Assembly (NCBI GenBank): GCA_017654935.2
Contig: CM065690.1
Span: forward strand, 11,005,102-11,069,101
From: Phymorhynchus buccinoides
Lineage: Eukaryota; Mollusca; Gastropoda; Neogastropoda; Raphitomidae
Length of the DNA stretch: 64,000 bases
Reading direction: 5' to 3'
A program made the translations under genes and the position numbers. Below the pieces are notes generated by a model that was not told the origin of the DNA, searched no databases, and was given only the letters and a program-made list of their open reading frames with translations. This document shows positions 8,601 through 18,974 of this stretch, piece after piece (position 1 is the stretch's first letter; each line of letters begins with the position of its first letter).

Positions 8601-11459
8601 TTTACTGTCGATTCGAAGAGCTTTCCAGGCAGTTTTGTAATGGTAGAGATTGTAATTAGGGCTTGAAATGAGTCAATTTAGATTATATTATCACTGGAAA
8701 ATACGATGATGTGAGAATTTTGAAGTTTTCAACGGAAAATGAAGTCAAAATTGATCGCGATGGCGCCGAGTTGCAACTTGGCATCCGCCGGTCCGCGGCC
8801 GAGTGATTTTTCTCTGTCCCATCGTGGACATTTCCAGGTATTTTGCTTTTTCCAGCTTGTTTTATACTAAAATTGACTAAGAATTAGTGACTGAATTTTC
8901 TAATAAAACTTTTCTGGCAAAATTGAGCCAAGAAATCATCACAATATTGAAAATCGACGCCGATGTTCGCGGAAAGGAGAAGAACAAGAAACCGCTTTAT
9001 CGCGAGTCGTGTACAGATCATGTGAATTTTTGTTCTCAAATTCCGGTTTTTTTGTGTGGCAAATTCCGGGGTTTCATTATAAGGGTAAACAGGTCTGCTT
9101 CACAGCTGGTCCAAGGATTTTCAATATCGCACACAAGTCCTGTTCCGTGAGACTTTATGGCCAGTTGATCCCTGGCTTTAGATCTGCGGCAACATGAGAG
9201 CGATTTAAAAATAAAAATAAAATAATATGAGTGCTCAATTTATCTTGAAGAATAGTTGTGGCGATAAAAATTGCAGACTGTGGGCTATGTCTATATGAAG
9301 AAACAGTGCTGTGATGTTTTCGAAGAGCGTTTCTGAATCCGAACTGAGCCGGCGAGTGCCCTTCAACCATCCTGTCTCCTCCCTTGCTCCTTGAGGGCAA
9401 GGAGGGGAAAAAAAGCTTTGTCAGCTTATTCTTTAACTTATTCGCATCGCAACGATTTTGAATTATTAACTCTTTTCACTGCCCCGTCACGGATATTTCC
9501 GTCAACTTCCGGTAACCTATAAACTGCCCCGTCACGGAAATATCCGTCATAGGGTTATTCTAAGAGTAAGAGTTCCCCGTTTTCTATCCATACGCTTTTC
9601 GTAGTATGTTCGAATGCATGTGAGAGTGTTCTCAAAGGATAGTGTATTATTCAATCCCTGTTCAGAAAAGCGTAGGTTATATGCACTTTTATTCAGAAAG
9701 CTTTGCGATAGACTCGGCAACCTAAAACAGCTTGGCAAATAGTTTCCCCGGAACCGGAACTGGGCTCGGCAGTGAAGGGGTTAAAAAAAAACTCACAAAT
9801 CACTCCAGCCATACACACAAACAAAACATACAATCATAAACAAAAGGAAAAATGAAAGAAGATTAGCGGGTTTTACTTCAGGTTTAGACATAGGGAAGTG
9901 CTAGATCAGACATTTTTATGTAGAAAAACTCTCCACGCCCATTGGTTACCCCACAAGAAACCACTACAAAAGCAAAGTCGGAGGCAAAATTGTGGTGTAA
10001 AGGAGCGAAGCAAGTTTAGAAGTGACCAAGGTATGGCGTGCACACATATTTACTTCCCTTGAAGCAAATGCATCAAATTGACAGCTATCTATTAATTCCG
10101 GACACACATGGACTTGAATGAGTTAACCCTCAATAAAGATCATGTTGACTTGACTTCACTTTGCAGGAGAGCATCCAGCGCGCCGGGGAGGAGGACCAAC
10201 TGCGGGCCGTCAGCAACGGGGGCAGCGGCAGCAGTGGGGGGTCCCACGCCATGTTCACCACCACCTCCTCCTCCACCCCCCACCCCTTAGCCTTCACCCA
10301 GGCCGTGCCCCCCTCCTCCTCCTCCCACCACCACCACCAGCAACACCACGCCTTCGCTATGGGTGGGTCCAGCCCGGGCAACACCCTCCAGATGAGGCCT
10401 CCTCCTTCGTCTTCGGCGATGAGCCGGGCGGAGGCGGACCACCAGTACATCAACGGCGCCGTCCCTTCATCGGATTCCCCGCAGTACATCAACACGGGTC
10501 CGCGCTCGGGGGCGTTCCCCATCGAGGAGACGTCCCCGCTGATCGATTTCATGAACCGGCTGGGGCAGCAAGGCGGGGCCGGGGGCATGGGCGCGGGAGT
10601 GAACAACGCCAGCCAGCGCGCGCAGGTGAACTACGCGGTGATCCTGCCCTCCTCCATGGAGAACTTGCTGGATGAGGAGGGGCAGGATGCTGTGAGTAAC
10701 TTCCCCTGTAGCCCGGGGATGCTGGACGACGTCAGCCGGCACTCCCTGCCCCCGGACTTCCTCGGTGGAGGGGACCCCCCCCTCCTTCATCCCGACGACG
10801 TCCTGCTCCAGCCCGGCGGCGACTCGGACGTGTTCCTCCCCGACGCAGAGGAAGGGGGCCCATTCCGCAACTACATCAACATCGGCGCCAACGAGCCCTC
10901 CCCTCCTGCCATCGTCTACGACGAAAGTCCCACCCCAGCTACCGCCACCACCACAGCCCTGGCGGGTGGAGACGGTGGAGGTAAGGGAGGGAAGGAAGGG
11001 GGTCCTCCTCCTCCTCGGGGGTTAACCGTGGACGCCCCCGCCAGCTTCCTGTCCAACTACGCCAACCTGACCATCCACGACAACAGCAAGGGGCCTCAAG
11101 GAGGAGGAGGAGGCGGCGGGGGGGGGCTGAAGCCGAAACCGCAGCCACACACCTCCCACTACCTGGAGCTGGATCTGAACCCCGCGTTATCGGAGACCGC
11201 CGCGGGTGGTGGTGGGGGCGCTTCTGGGGGGGGCGGTGCGGTTGGAGGAGGCGGGGCTGGTGGGGGTGGGGGTGTGCCCAGCCAGTCTCCGACGTCGCCG
11301 ACCAGCAACGTTTCCGTGCCTGAGTCGTCGTCCAGCTACGCCAAGATCGACTTCAACAAGACGGTGGCCATCTCCCACTCCTCCCGGGCCGCCACCAACG
11401 GTGGGGAGGACGAGCCCGGGGCCCGCAAGACGCGCCACAACAGCACCATCGGCATGTGA
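5505..11459 (+). CDS. FRS2: FRS2-like fibroblast growth factor receptor substrate (3 coding exons)
   Basis: Membrane-anchored docking protein that couples FGF (and Trk) receptors to Grb2/Sos and the SHP2 phosphatase, feeding the Ras-MAPK pathway. Coding exons are 5505-5642, 7613-7771 and 10167-11459, joined in phase 0 at AG/GT boundaries, giving 529 residues (human FRS2 is about 508). Residues 1-6 (MGCTYS) give an N-myristoylation glycine followed by a cysteine. Residues about 15-105 form the PTB domain (RRYGFDAELFSFECGRRCQT). The tail is Ser/Gly/His-rich with YxN Grb2-type sites at Y193, Y206, Y335 and Y397, and SHP2-type sites at Y431 (YLELDL) and Y490 (YAKIDF). The end, ARKTRHNSTIGM, matches the vertebrate SRKTRHNSTDLPM end. 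Invertebrates usually have a single gene equivalent to FRS2 plus FRS3, so the symbol means the family. The poly-Gly stretches are unusual. Confidence 0.93.
6110..6331 (+). mobile_element. TTAA MITE family A, copy 3
   Basis: TTAACCCTTTCACCGTCC to GTGAAAGGGTTAA. It lacks part of the left end relative to 4305-4550 but has the same interior. In FRS2 intron 1. Confidence 0.82.
6813..7058 (-). mobile_element. TTAA MITE family A, copy 4 (inverted)
   Basis: Reverse-oriented full copy: TTAACCCTTTCACAGCCAAT to GTTGAAAGGGTTAA, with TTAA at both borders. In FRS2 intron 1. Confidence 0.85.
7217..7445. mobile_element. Short element with 'cagacctgtttac' inverted ends
   Basis: The left end cagacctgtttac and the right end gtaaacaggtctg are exact complements. 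The interior is TA-rich, with repeated ctactc. It shares its ends with the larger element at 8292-9104. About 230 bp. Confidence 0.7.
7446..7555 (-). mobile_element. TTAA MITE family A, copy 5 (truncated)
   Basis: Only the last part remains (acatgtcacagag... to ctggcggtgaaagggttaa). It abuts the preceding element, and its distal end lies 57 bp from FRS2 exon 2. The flank cggctgc.atgcgattg is duplicated at 7205 and 7563. Confidence 0.75.
7613..7771 (+). CDS. FRS2: FRS2 exon 2: core of PTB domain
   Basis: A 53-codon exon bounded by cag at 7610-7612 and GT at 7772-7773, in phase 0 at both ends. It encodes KGKEDIRWPLRCLRRYGFD and the following residues, with LFSFECGRRCQTGAGIYAF. This is nearly residue-for-residue the vertebrate FRS2 PTB segment (LFSFESGRRCQTGQGIFAF) and is the strongest homology in the gene. 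Confidence 0.95.
7858..8022 (-). mobile_element. SINE head fragment
   Basis: Matches the 59590-59765 SINE: a trcagac.ttgctttaag-like start, ggactgg.cgttc, tcaaactggaaaaaaagggc and ttggcaggcgaagg. The B-box area (gggatgggaaccccca) is decayed. Confidence 0.6.
8292..9104. mobile_element. DNA-transposon-like element with 'CAGACCTGTTTACC' ends
   Basis: About 810 bp between cagacctgtttacc and ggtaaacaggtctg. The flanks share cttcaca on both sides, a probable 7-bp (possibly 8-bp) target duplication, which with CAG-type ends would fit a hAT-like element. The interior repeats attccgg near both ends. No transposase is recognisable. Confidence 0.72.
9432..10127 (-). mobile_element. TTAA MITE family C (interrupted), copy 1
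   Basis: Starts ttaacttattcgcatcgc and ends gacttgaatgagttaa. The interior is the reverse complement of 36749-37143. It is split by the TTAA element 9466-9784, and lies directly upstream of the FRS2 exon 3 acceptor. Confidence 0.78.
9466..9784. mobile_element. TTAA element with 'cttttcactgcc' ends, nested in family C
   Basis: TTAACTCTTTTCACTGCC to GGCAGTGAAGGGGTTAA. The interior has a duplicated ctgccccgtcacgga motif (9480 and 9526). A separate family from A, with the same TTAA boundaries. Confidence 0.78.
10167..11459 (+). CDS. FRS2: FRS2 exon 3: docking tail with phosphotyrosine motifs
   Basis: A single large terminal exon of 430 codons plus TGA, opening after ttgcag (10161-10166). It is GC-rich, unlike the AT-rich flanks. 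It encodes low-complexity Ser/His and Gly tracts between conserved docking motifs, MAPK-type SP/TP sites (SQSPTSPTS) and the conserved C-terminal RKTRHNST motif. Long opposite-strand open frames across this exon come from its GC-rich composition. Confidence 0.93.
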   Translation, partial: ESIQRAGEEDQLRAVSNGGSGSSGGSHAMFTTTSSSTPHPLAFTQAVPPSSSSHHHHQQHHAFAMGGSSPGNTLQMRPPPSSSAMSRAEADHQYINGAVPSSDSPQYINTGPRSGAFPIEETSPLIDFMNRLGQQGGAGGMGAGVNNASQRAQVNYAVILPSSMENLLDEEGQDAVSNFPCSPGMLDDVSRHSLPPDFLGGGDPPLLHPDDVLLQPGGDSDVFLPDAEEGGPFRNYINIGANEPSPPAIVYDESPTPATATTTALAGGDGGGKGGKEGGPPPPRGLTVDAPASFLSNYANLTIHDNSKGPQGGGGGGGGGLKPKPQPHTSHYLELDLNPALSETAAGGGGGASGGGGAVGGGGAGGGGGVPSQSPTSPTSNVSVPESSSSYAKIDFNKTVAISHSSRAATNGGEDEPGARKTRHNSTIGM

Positions 11460-11625
11460 GGAGCGCGGCCAGGGTTGGGGGGGAGGACAAGCCCAGGGCC
11501 CGCAAGACGCGCCACAACAGCACCATCGGCATGTGAGGAGCGCGGCCAGGGTTGGGGGGGAGGACAAGCCCAGGGCCCGCAAGACGCGCCACAACAGCAC
11601 GGCCGGGGAACTAGCTGCACGTGAG
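11402..11625 (+). repeat. 77-bp tandem repeat of the FRS2 C-terminal codons, running into the 3' UTR
   Basis: The segment that encodes the last residues of FRS2 and its stop is repeated twice more downstream with a 77-bp period: the core cgcaagacgcgccacaacag starts at 11424, 11501 and 11578. Copies 2 and 3 are nearly identical. Because 77 is not a multiple of 3, successive copies fall in different frames. The third diverges after the NST codons. Confidence 0.93.
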
Positions 11626-11930
11626 AGGCAAGGCCAGGGTGGGGGTAAACGAGGTGCGTGTGAGGGACAGGGGGGGGGGGGGGAAAGGGTGCCCCACGCC
11701 GGGGAGAGTTCGCCGCTACAAACATTTGGGGGGGGGGGGGGGGTTAAAGGCAGTGTTGGAAGGATGAGCCAAGAGCCTGCTAAATTTTCCACAAAGTTAT
11801 GCAGTGATTTTATTGTGTGGGGAAAAAAAGACACTGTCCTATGATAGTATTAGTAATAGTATTACAAGTAAAAAAAATACAACTGGTGACAATAATACAA
11901 GTTCGAAATAAAAACTGTGCGCCACTTCAC
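11460..11930 (+). other. FRS2: Probable FRS2 3' UTR with polyadenylation signal
   Basis: The sequence after the stop holds two extra C-terminal repeat copies and G-runs (around 11670-11682 and 11728-11744), then an AT-rich stretch with AATAAA at 11907-11912. This is the first canonical hexamer after the stop, so a transcript end near 11925-11935 is plausible but unproven. Confidence 0.5.
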
Positions 11931-12378
11931 AAAGATTATGTGAGAGATTAATTTTGCTTTGTGTTTGAGAAATGTGCTCTGACAAACCCCAGGGGCTTCG
12001 TCAAATTACGAAAACGGGCCTCAACAGTTTCCCTTCGATTAAAAAAATAATAATAATCCGTTACAAACCACGGGCCTCGTCTAGCACATGCTCCAGACTT
12101 GCACCTTCTTTTTTTATGGGGGGGGGGGGGGGGGGAGGAAGCAGAAACTGGGCTAGTGGTGTGAGTAATGATGCTCCCGTGTTCCGCTGTGTTCATGAAA
12201 CAATCATCGGTGACTTTCCTCGTCGTTTGTGATGCGATGTCTTGCTGTGATTAGTTCCTAGCTGATGTGTGTGTAGTTGTGTCTACCAAGGCGTCAGCGT
12301 TAATAGACTGCGGAGGGTGTTGGGTGGAAGGAAGTTGACATAACCCAAACCTTTCCAAGCTTTGTTGGTGTAAAGTAG
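11931..12378. other. Intergenic stretch, no gene seen
   Basis: Contains a G-run (12119-12135) and ordinary AT-rich sequence. I see no exon-like segment. Confidence 0.5.
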
Positions 12379-12848
12379 CAGGGCTGCCTACCATCCCCCC
12401 CCCTAAGGGGTATTTGTCCCTGGAAACGGTTAGAATGGGCACCCTGTCCCTGGAATCCACTTTTCTGTCTGGTGGCCCTAGAAACTGAGTCGAATCAAAA
12501 TGCAGTAGCGCAGTTGCTTGTCTTGTTATCTGACCTTACTATTAAACACAGGAACAACAGGCTCTGTTGGAATTTCCTTATCAGTCATCGCTGATAGGTT
12601 ATTGAGCACCAAAAGATGTTGAATGTCAAACCATGTTGGCACCGAAAAGCAAAAAAAAAAGACTGCCCAAAAAATATCAAGAGTCGCCAGACATTTTGCC
12701 AGTAGATTACGACATATATTTCATGATGCATGACACTGCAATGTTTGCCCCTGGAAATAAGTCTGTGTCCATGGCTGGTTTTTCAGCAATTTGTCCCTGG
12801 AAGCTGCAACAGGGGGGGGGGGGGGGGGGGGGGGGGTAGGCTGCCCTG
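12379..12848. mobile_element. hAT-like element with 'CAGGGCTGCCTACC' ends
   Basis: The left end cagggctgcctacc and right end ggtaggctgccctg are inverted copies. aagtag flanks both sides (12373-12378 and 12849-12854), a probable target duplication. Inside, gtccctgga recurs, and each end carries a C or G homopolymer. No transposase. Confidence 0.72.
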
Positions 12849-15800
12849 AAGTAGGACTTGACTAGGTGGGTGCAGGCATTCAGAAGATGCGCGATTCAGT
12901 GCTAGTAGTACAGAAGTGAATCCTAGTGATGACCTGAGAAAGCATGTACAGAGACCCTGTAAACTTGGTTCGGTGTTTTGTTGTGTTGGTTTTTTTTTGT
13001 TTTTTAGTTTCGTTTTCCGAAAGGAAGAATCGGTCTTTGTTGTGTAAAAAAAACAAGGTGCAATAATAGTGGCTTTTTTCGTGTTCTTTTTTTTTCCAGT
13101 TGAAGTGTTCAATGATTATCATTATGTGACTCAAACTTACAAACTGGAAGAAAAAAAAGTGTGTCACGGTATATAAAAAGTTGATGGCGAAATATTAATC
13201 ATGATTAATTAAGGTTGTCTGACATTCGTTATTCAATGTTTGGCTGGAAACTGAAATGTATCGTGCGACTTCAAGCTATGAATCTTAGAATGCATGACGC
13301 CTACCAACAAAGGATGGCAATGTTCGGCAGTTGGTAACTCAGTTGCTACATCTGTTTTGGGGCATAGTTATAACAACAAGTCGACTCCATAAGTTTTTAT
13401 CATTTTAAAAAAAAAATTGTTAAATGGATGGCACAGTATATTTTTGTCATAAAGAAGCGTGTGGGATTGAAAATCTTGTTTTGTCACATCGTTTTGTGCT
13501 CAAAGTGTACGTAACTTGTACAATGTCGTGGTCAGTCTTTTGGATGTGATCTGTATGAGATTTTTTTTAAATGATATATTAAAGGTGAACTTACAATGTA
13601 ACATGTACAAGAAATGAGAAGAAATTTCGTTTATCCTAAGGGATTCAGTAACCTCTCTGTGTTTTAGCTTACCAAAATGTTTTATCAATCCTTATTATAT
13701 ATTAATGTTTATCGCCATGGAAGAAAACGTCACCGTTACTGATAGTGTTATAAAAATGACGGGGGGGAAAAACAAGCAACATTTTATTCTATTTCTTTTA
13801 AATGGAACATTTTATATTGGTTTGTTGTATTGTGGGTAACATGAACAGCTGAAAGGTTATTTGAAGAAGAAACCTTTTACAGTATATCCTTTGCGTTTTT
13901 AAAAAACATTCTTTTAATCAGCCCCTACCACAGTTATTGAGGTTAAAGGTTAAGACATTTTGAACTTTAAAAATCAATGAAAGGCTTAATCAGTGCGTTA
14001 GAGCATAGATCAGGTGAGAATACCAAATATCCATAATTTACTGATCGAGTGTCAATTCATTGCTTTGTTTGCAACTTATATAATTTTTTATTCATCGGTT
14101 AGTTCCACAGGCCCAAAAAAATAAATGAAAAGTCATGATTACATTTAATTTGGAAATTTTAAGATCAATCGGCAAAAACAATTCGGAACAAGTGAAATAT
14201 TCATAACTGTTGTTCTTTGGAAATCAGTTAAGAAATGACTCTCATGGAAAGTCACTTTAAAACTAAACCTCATTTATCTTATTGGATGGAAATATATAGA
14301 AAAGAAAAGTTCTGAAAAGCTTGTGATTGCATAACAGTATTGTACATGTGAAAATTGATGATAAATCAACTTTTTTTTTTGTAACATGGATAGCAACGTA
14401 AAAATAAAAAAAAATTCTTTAGAAATTGTATATCAGAAATAGAACAGGCATTTCAGCACCAAAAAATGAGCTCTGTTGAAATCTTGGTTTCTTGAAAAGC
14501 AAATTGTAATTTAAACCTGCCACTATTTAGAGGCGTGAGATTTCTGTCTTTGAAAAAAACTATTTGTACATTAGTAGAATCTTCTATTTCAATCTTCTAT
14601 CAGTGAACTATTTGTACATTAGTAGAAAAAGAAATGAGAATCTTCTATTTCAATCTTCTATCAGTGCGTTAGTTTTGGGGGAAGAGCGTGACAGAGGAAC
14701 ATGTACACCTTCTTGAAACACGGTGAGCAATGATAGTTGATGTAATAATAATAATAAAGTATGCCTGTAAGTCAATGGAGTCATGTCGGAGACGTCATTC
14801 CGACACTGTTCCCATCTTTTGGAGTCACGTCGGAGGTGTTTTTTCCGACATATTTTGACTGTTGTGAAACCCAGTAAAACTGTAAAAGGAAAAGAAGGGG
14901 TGTGCCTTCTCTTTTCTAATGGCTGCCTGAGTTTAGACCAAATCGTTGGCATGAAATGTTCACAATGCAAGCCTTTTTATTTATTTTTTTTAACATTTTA
15001 TACAATTTACCTAAAGGAGTTTCACTCACAACAAAGGAAATAGCTCAAAAATGTGTTTATACTGCACTACAAAACAGAAAAAGCTTCAACCAAAATGGCT
15101 TCTCTCTCTCCAGCATCTCTGCCAAGAAGGAATCATCGTTTTGACAGTTCGATTTCTAGGAAACCAGAGCAAAGTCAGTGTTCCGATCCTTGAAAAGGCT
15201 GTCTTTCTGGTGATCTCGACGTGTTTCTTGCAAAAACTCATCCGTCGGGGTCCACCTTTAGGCCAAGGGTACTCAAGTCAAATTTACTTGTAAAGTAAAA
15301 GGTTCACGAAATAGCAAGGGTCTCAGTTCTGCGTTTTTATTTCAAGTTGCCCAATAATCTCTGAAGCCTCAGCTGCTTACTAATAATTTGTGTATGACCG
15401 TAACAAGCAAATCAGTATTATTACTAAAATTTGAGTAGTTACGATTCAAAGTGTTGTATCATAATTGAATTTGTAATCGTATGCTTATTGATGTGTATCT
15501 GTAGTGCGTCAATGTTATTACAAAACATTTGAATTAGTTAACTTCGTTTTCAGCGGATAATGGTGTAAGTGACAATGTTGTGTGACGTAATATTGCTCAT
15601 GGTTATGTAACTTGTGTCCTGTTATTGCTTGTCCTGTTAGTTTTAAGGACAGTTATTCTTGGATGGTCGTTTTTAATGCGTTGAAGTTTAAGATTAACAT
15701 ACATTAAAACATGTGCGTCTGTTCAATGTTAACGAAGTTGCACACATATGTGAGCTAGTTTGTTATCGAAAGTTTTGAAAACTTACAAACAGAAAAGCGT

Positions 15801-16050
15801 TTGTATCTACAGATAGATACTTGAATTTCGGTCACATTGAAAGTGAATCAACATTTCATGTATTTAGAATTGTCTTTTACTTCTTATTACAAATTGTTTT
15901 ATATTTCTTCGTCAGTATCGCCTTTCTGTTTTTCTGTCTAATTTTTTTTAGTAAAGGTGATGTTTATCTTTGGCCTCTTACAAATTAATGTGCCATTTTT
16001 TTTACCTGGAGACCAATTTTAAATCATGCTTTTTTTTTTAACTTCCCAGT
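12849..16050. other. 3.2 kb AT-rich intergenic DNA
   Basis: No gene seen. A short imperfect duplication lies at 14558-14668 (ctatttgtacattagtagaa, then cttctatttcaatcttctat), and gagtca(t/c)gtcgga recurs near 14778 and 14823. Open frames are short and low-complexity. Confidence 0.5.
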
Positions 16051-16230
16051 AATGTCAAGACAATTCGTAGGTCAAATTCAAAGTAGTTCAGGAGAGCTCC
16101 TGAAGTCAAGAATAAAAAAAGCTGATAGATTAAGAAAGAATCGTCAGGAATGGCCATCTTGTTTTCGGGGAACAACAGTCTTGAGTACCAAATCAGAAAT
16201 GTCTGCTACGGCTAGGGTTTATTGGCCACT

Positions 16231-16690
16231 GCAAGTAGGGTTATTAACGCCCTTGACGGCAAGAGTTAAGCCCTTGTTGATCAGTATCCAAAAGGGCATT
16301 CACTCTTGCAAAAGGCAGCCATTAAGTGGCCTCAAATGGGGTTATTGGTGAGAGTTATTCCCTTGTTTGGCCAGTAGGTAGGCTTGCAAGTAGGGTTATT
16401 AACGCCCTTGATGGCAAGAGTTAAGCCCTTGTTGATCAGTATCCAAAAGGGCATTCACTCTTGCAAAAGGCAGCCATTAAGTGGCCTCAAATGGGGTTAT
16501 TGGTGAGAGTTATTCCCTTGTTTGGCCAGTAGGTAGGGTTGCAAGTAGGGCTATTAACGCCCTTGACGGCAAGAGTTAAGCCCTTGTTGATCAGTATCCA
16601 AAAGGGCATTCACTCTTGCAAAAGGCAGCCATTAAGTGGCCTCAAATGGGGTTATTGGTGAGAGTTATTCCCTTGTTTGGCCAGTACTCG
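16231..16690. repeat. 155-bp tandem repeat, 3 copies
   Basis: Unit begins gcaagtagggttattaacgc; copies start at 16231, 16386 and 16541 and are nearly identical. The unit contains complementary words gcaagagt and actcttgc. Not coding. Confidence 0.92.
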
Positions 16691-16951
16691 ACCATCTTCC
16701 CCCACCCTCCAAGGGCATTCACTCTTGCAAAAGGTGTTCTTTGCAGTAGCCAATAGCAGGCAGGAACATGATGATAGACACGCAATGCTAATGCCGTCTC
16801 CCAAATACACAAGCTCACACGCAGTCCATGCTTGAGGAATGGAGAGAAACTTAACGTTGTCCAGGACCGGGAAGAATCAGACAACGTTTAAACGTGTCAT
16901 TTCGGGAATGACATTAAAAAAAATTCACTTTCTTCATCCATGAGACATGCT

Positions 16952-17185
16952 TTAACCCTTTCAACGCCAGCCATTTTTCAACTAAACAATTCCATTGTAG
17001 AGAAAAGATTCTGTCTGCAATATTGGGGATTCCTCGGTGACATGCATAAAATAGGGCCTATCCTTGCCTCCCAAAATTAAGAACATAAGGTCATAGGATA
17101 CCAGACCCCCATTTGACGCCTTTCAGTGACATGGGTGTTAAATCACTGTGGTGCCAAGAAGCGACAGTGGCGATGAAAGGGTTAA
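16952..17185 (+). mobile_element. TTAA MITE family A, copy 6
   Basis: TTAACCCTTTCAACGCCAGC to GATGAAAGGGTTAA, immediately followed by a family I fragment (17186-17356) that ends in a G-run. Confidence 0.83.
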
Positions 17186-17454
17186 AGACCCACCACGTCA
17201 TGTGTCAAAATCACGTGTTTTTCCCTATTATCACGTGTTTTTCCCTATTATCACGTGTTTTCGCTCTTATAACTGGTAAGAAATCTTAAGAAATCTTCCA
17301 AGTATAAATAAGAGGGAATGTGAATGTGACACGTGGGGGGGGGGGGGGGGGGGGGGTCTTTAACACACACATTTCAAACTACAAAGGCAATAATGCACAA
17401 GTTTGAACAAAAAATCCACTCAACAGTGATTATGATTAAAATCCGTTTAACGTC

Positions 17455-17595
17455 CTCCGGTCTGGAACAGACACATAATGTGACATATGGGACATTAGTA
17501 GATAAGTATAAAGATGGTGGGAACGATCCTGGAGGCAATGCCCGGAGGCAGTGCAACACCAGAAAAGTCCCAATTTTGTTTAACAATACAGACTA
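17455..17595 (-). repeat. Dispersed repeat family E, copy 1
   Basis: Shares cgtcctc.ggtc, gacacata...gggaca, aaagatggtgggaac and ggcagtgcaacacca with 47915-48110 and 56224-56420. Probably a SINE-like repeat; no promoter boxes were identified. Confidence 0.6.
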
Positions 17596-17885
17596 AAAAG
17601 CCGTACGAAGAAAACAGTGACTAAAAAGCGGTACGAAGAAAACTATTTTAACTGAAAAACGTGTTTTTTTGCTGACCAGTGTAGATTCCGCACAGACGGA
17701 GAAAAAGAAAGAATCTCATCATGTGTATCTTCAGTAGATGTCTGTAATTGTAAGTTAGTTCTAGCTGATTGTGAAGAACAAATTGATAGTAATAATTGAT
17801 AACAATTAACCCATCGGGAAAGGTTCGCAGTGGATTTTTACGTTTTTAGGTAATGTTTGTAATTAAAGTTTGATGTTAAAGACAG

Positions 17886-18102
17886 TGACCCACCACGATT
17901 AAGTCCCTTGTTTTTTTCTGGGTAGCTGTGACCCACATATTAATGCCCCAAACTTAAAATTGAGACTGTTCTTTAAAATTGTTTCAGTTTGAATTTGGGG
18001 GCATTTGTATGGGAGTCAAACCTGGTTAAAACAAGATTTCTTACTGGCTTTAAGAGGGAAAACACGTGATGTTTGACACGTGACCTGGTGGGTCTTTCAC
18101 AG
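17886..18102. mobile_element. Family I element, copy 3
   Basis: tgacccaccacgattaagtc to tgacctggtgggtcttt, with inverted gacccacca ends. The interior matches 3405-3642. Confidence 0.65.
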
Positions 18103-18420
18103 GTTTTAGTTAAGTGTGGAACTGTAGGTTTTACAGATGTTTATGTAAAGATTTAATTTATTGCTACCCATTCAGTTTAATTTTTGTAAGTAAAGTTTGG
18201 TGTTAACAGGTTTTAGTTAAGTGTTGAGGTGTAGGTTTTACAGATGTTTATGTAAAGATTTAATTTATTGCTACCCATTCAGTTTAATTTTTGTAAGTAA
18301 AGTTTGGTGTTAACAGGTTTTAGTTAAGTGTTGAGATGTAGGTTTTACAGATGTTTATGTAAAGATTTAATTTATGGCTGTCCATTCAGTTTTCCAGGGA
18401 CTTGAAGTCAGCATCTTGTT
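18101..18420. repeat. 107-bp tandem repeat, 3 copies
   Basis: aggttttagttaagtg starts at 18101, 18208 and 18315. The unit continues with ggttttacagatgtttatgt. The last copy diverges after about 70 bp. Confidence 0.9.
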
Positions 18421-18974
18421 AGTTCTGTTGCTTATGAAGTCGACTTATAATATAGGTTTTCCTCGGTCAGATCCAGCCACAGTTCCATTGAGTTGTAAGC
18501 ATATTTCCATAACCCTTAGAATCCTTGCACTAATTTTCCTTTCACTACACAATAGATTCAAGTGTGTGGGCATCGGGAAGTCCATGATTACCGTGTATAT
18601 TATAGTGTATATATAACAAAAATTATTGTTTTTATTTTATTTTTAGATTTTTAGCGTGACTTAATAACAAAATGATGAATGATTTGTTGGTAGAACCATT
18701 GCGAGATACTGCGGTCATGTGATAAGATTTTATCTGATCATGATTTTTTTTTCTTGTTACGTTCATCGCCTGTGTTTGTATGTATAACAGGGTGGCCCAT
18801 TAAAATCTGATCTAATTTCCTTTGGTCATAACTCAAGAGTCAAACAAAAATCTACCATTCTCCATCATCTTTCCCCTCTGGTTTATATGGACATGTTTTT
18901 GCAGTGTCCCTAAAGGACTTTGACATCAGCATTTTCTCCTGGGAAACTTTGGCCCCAAACCGATCAGCTTGGCA

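Larger units (their letters stand above)
7772..10166 (+). other. FRS2 intron 2
   Basis: A 2.4-kb intron containing a tRNA-headed SINE fragment (7858-8022), a larger terminal-inverted-repeat element (8292-9104) and a TTAA element (9432-10127) that is itself split by another TTAA element (9466-9784). The last element ends about 40 bp before exon 3, so much of the acceptor region borders transposon DNA. An AATAAA at 10131-10136 lies just upstream of the acceptor. Confidence 0.75.

Noticed and set aside
10130..10606. Minus-strand open frames opposite FRS2 exon 3 (also 10467-10790 and 11187-11834)
   Set aside because: GC-rich exon produces few stops on the other strand; the plus-strand frame has clear FRS2 motifs.
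11206..11844. 212-codon plus-strand frame overlapping the FRS2 end
   Set aside because: It is the wrong frame through Gly codons and the 77-bp repeat; only fragments of the C-terminal motif appear in it.
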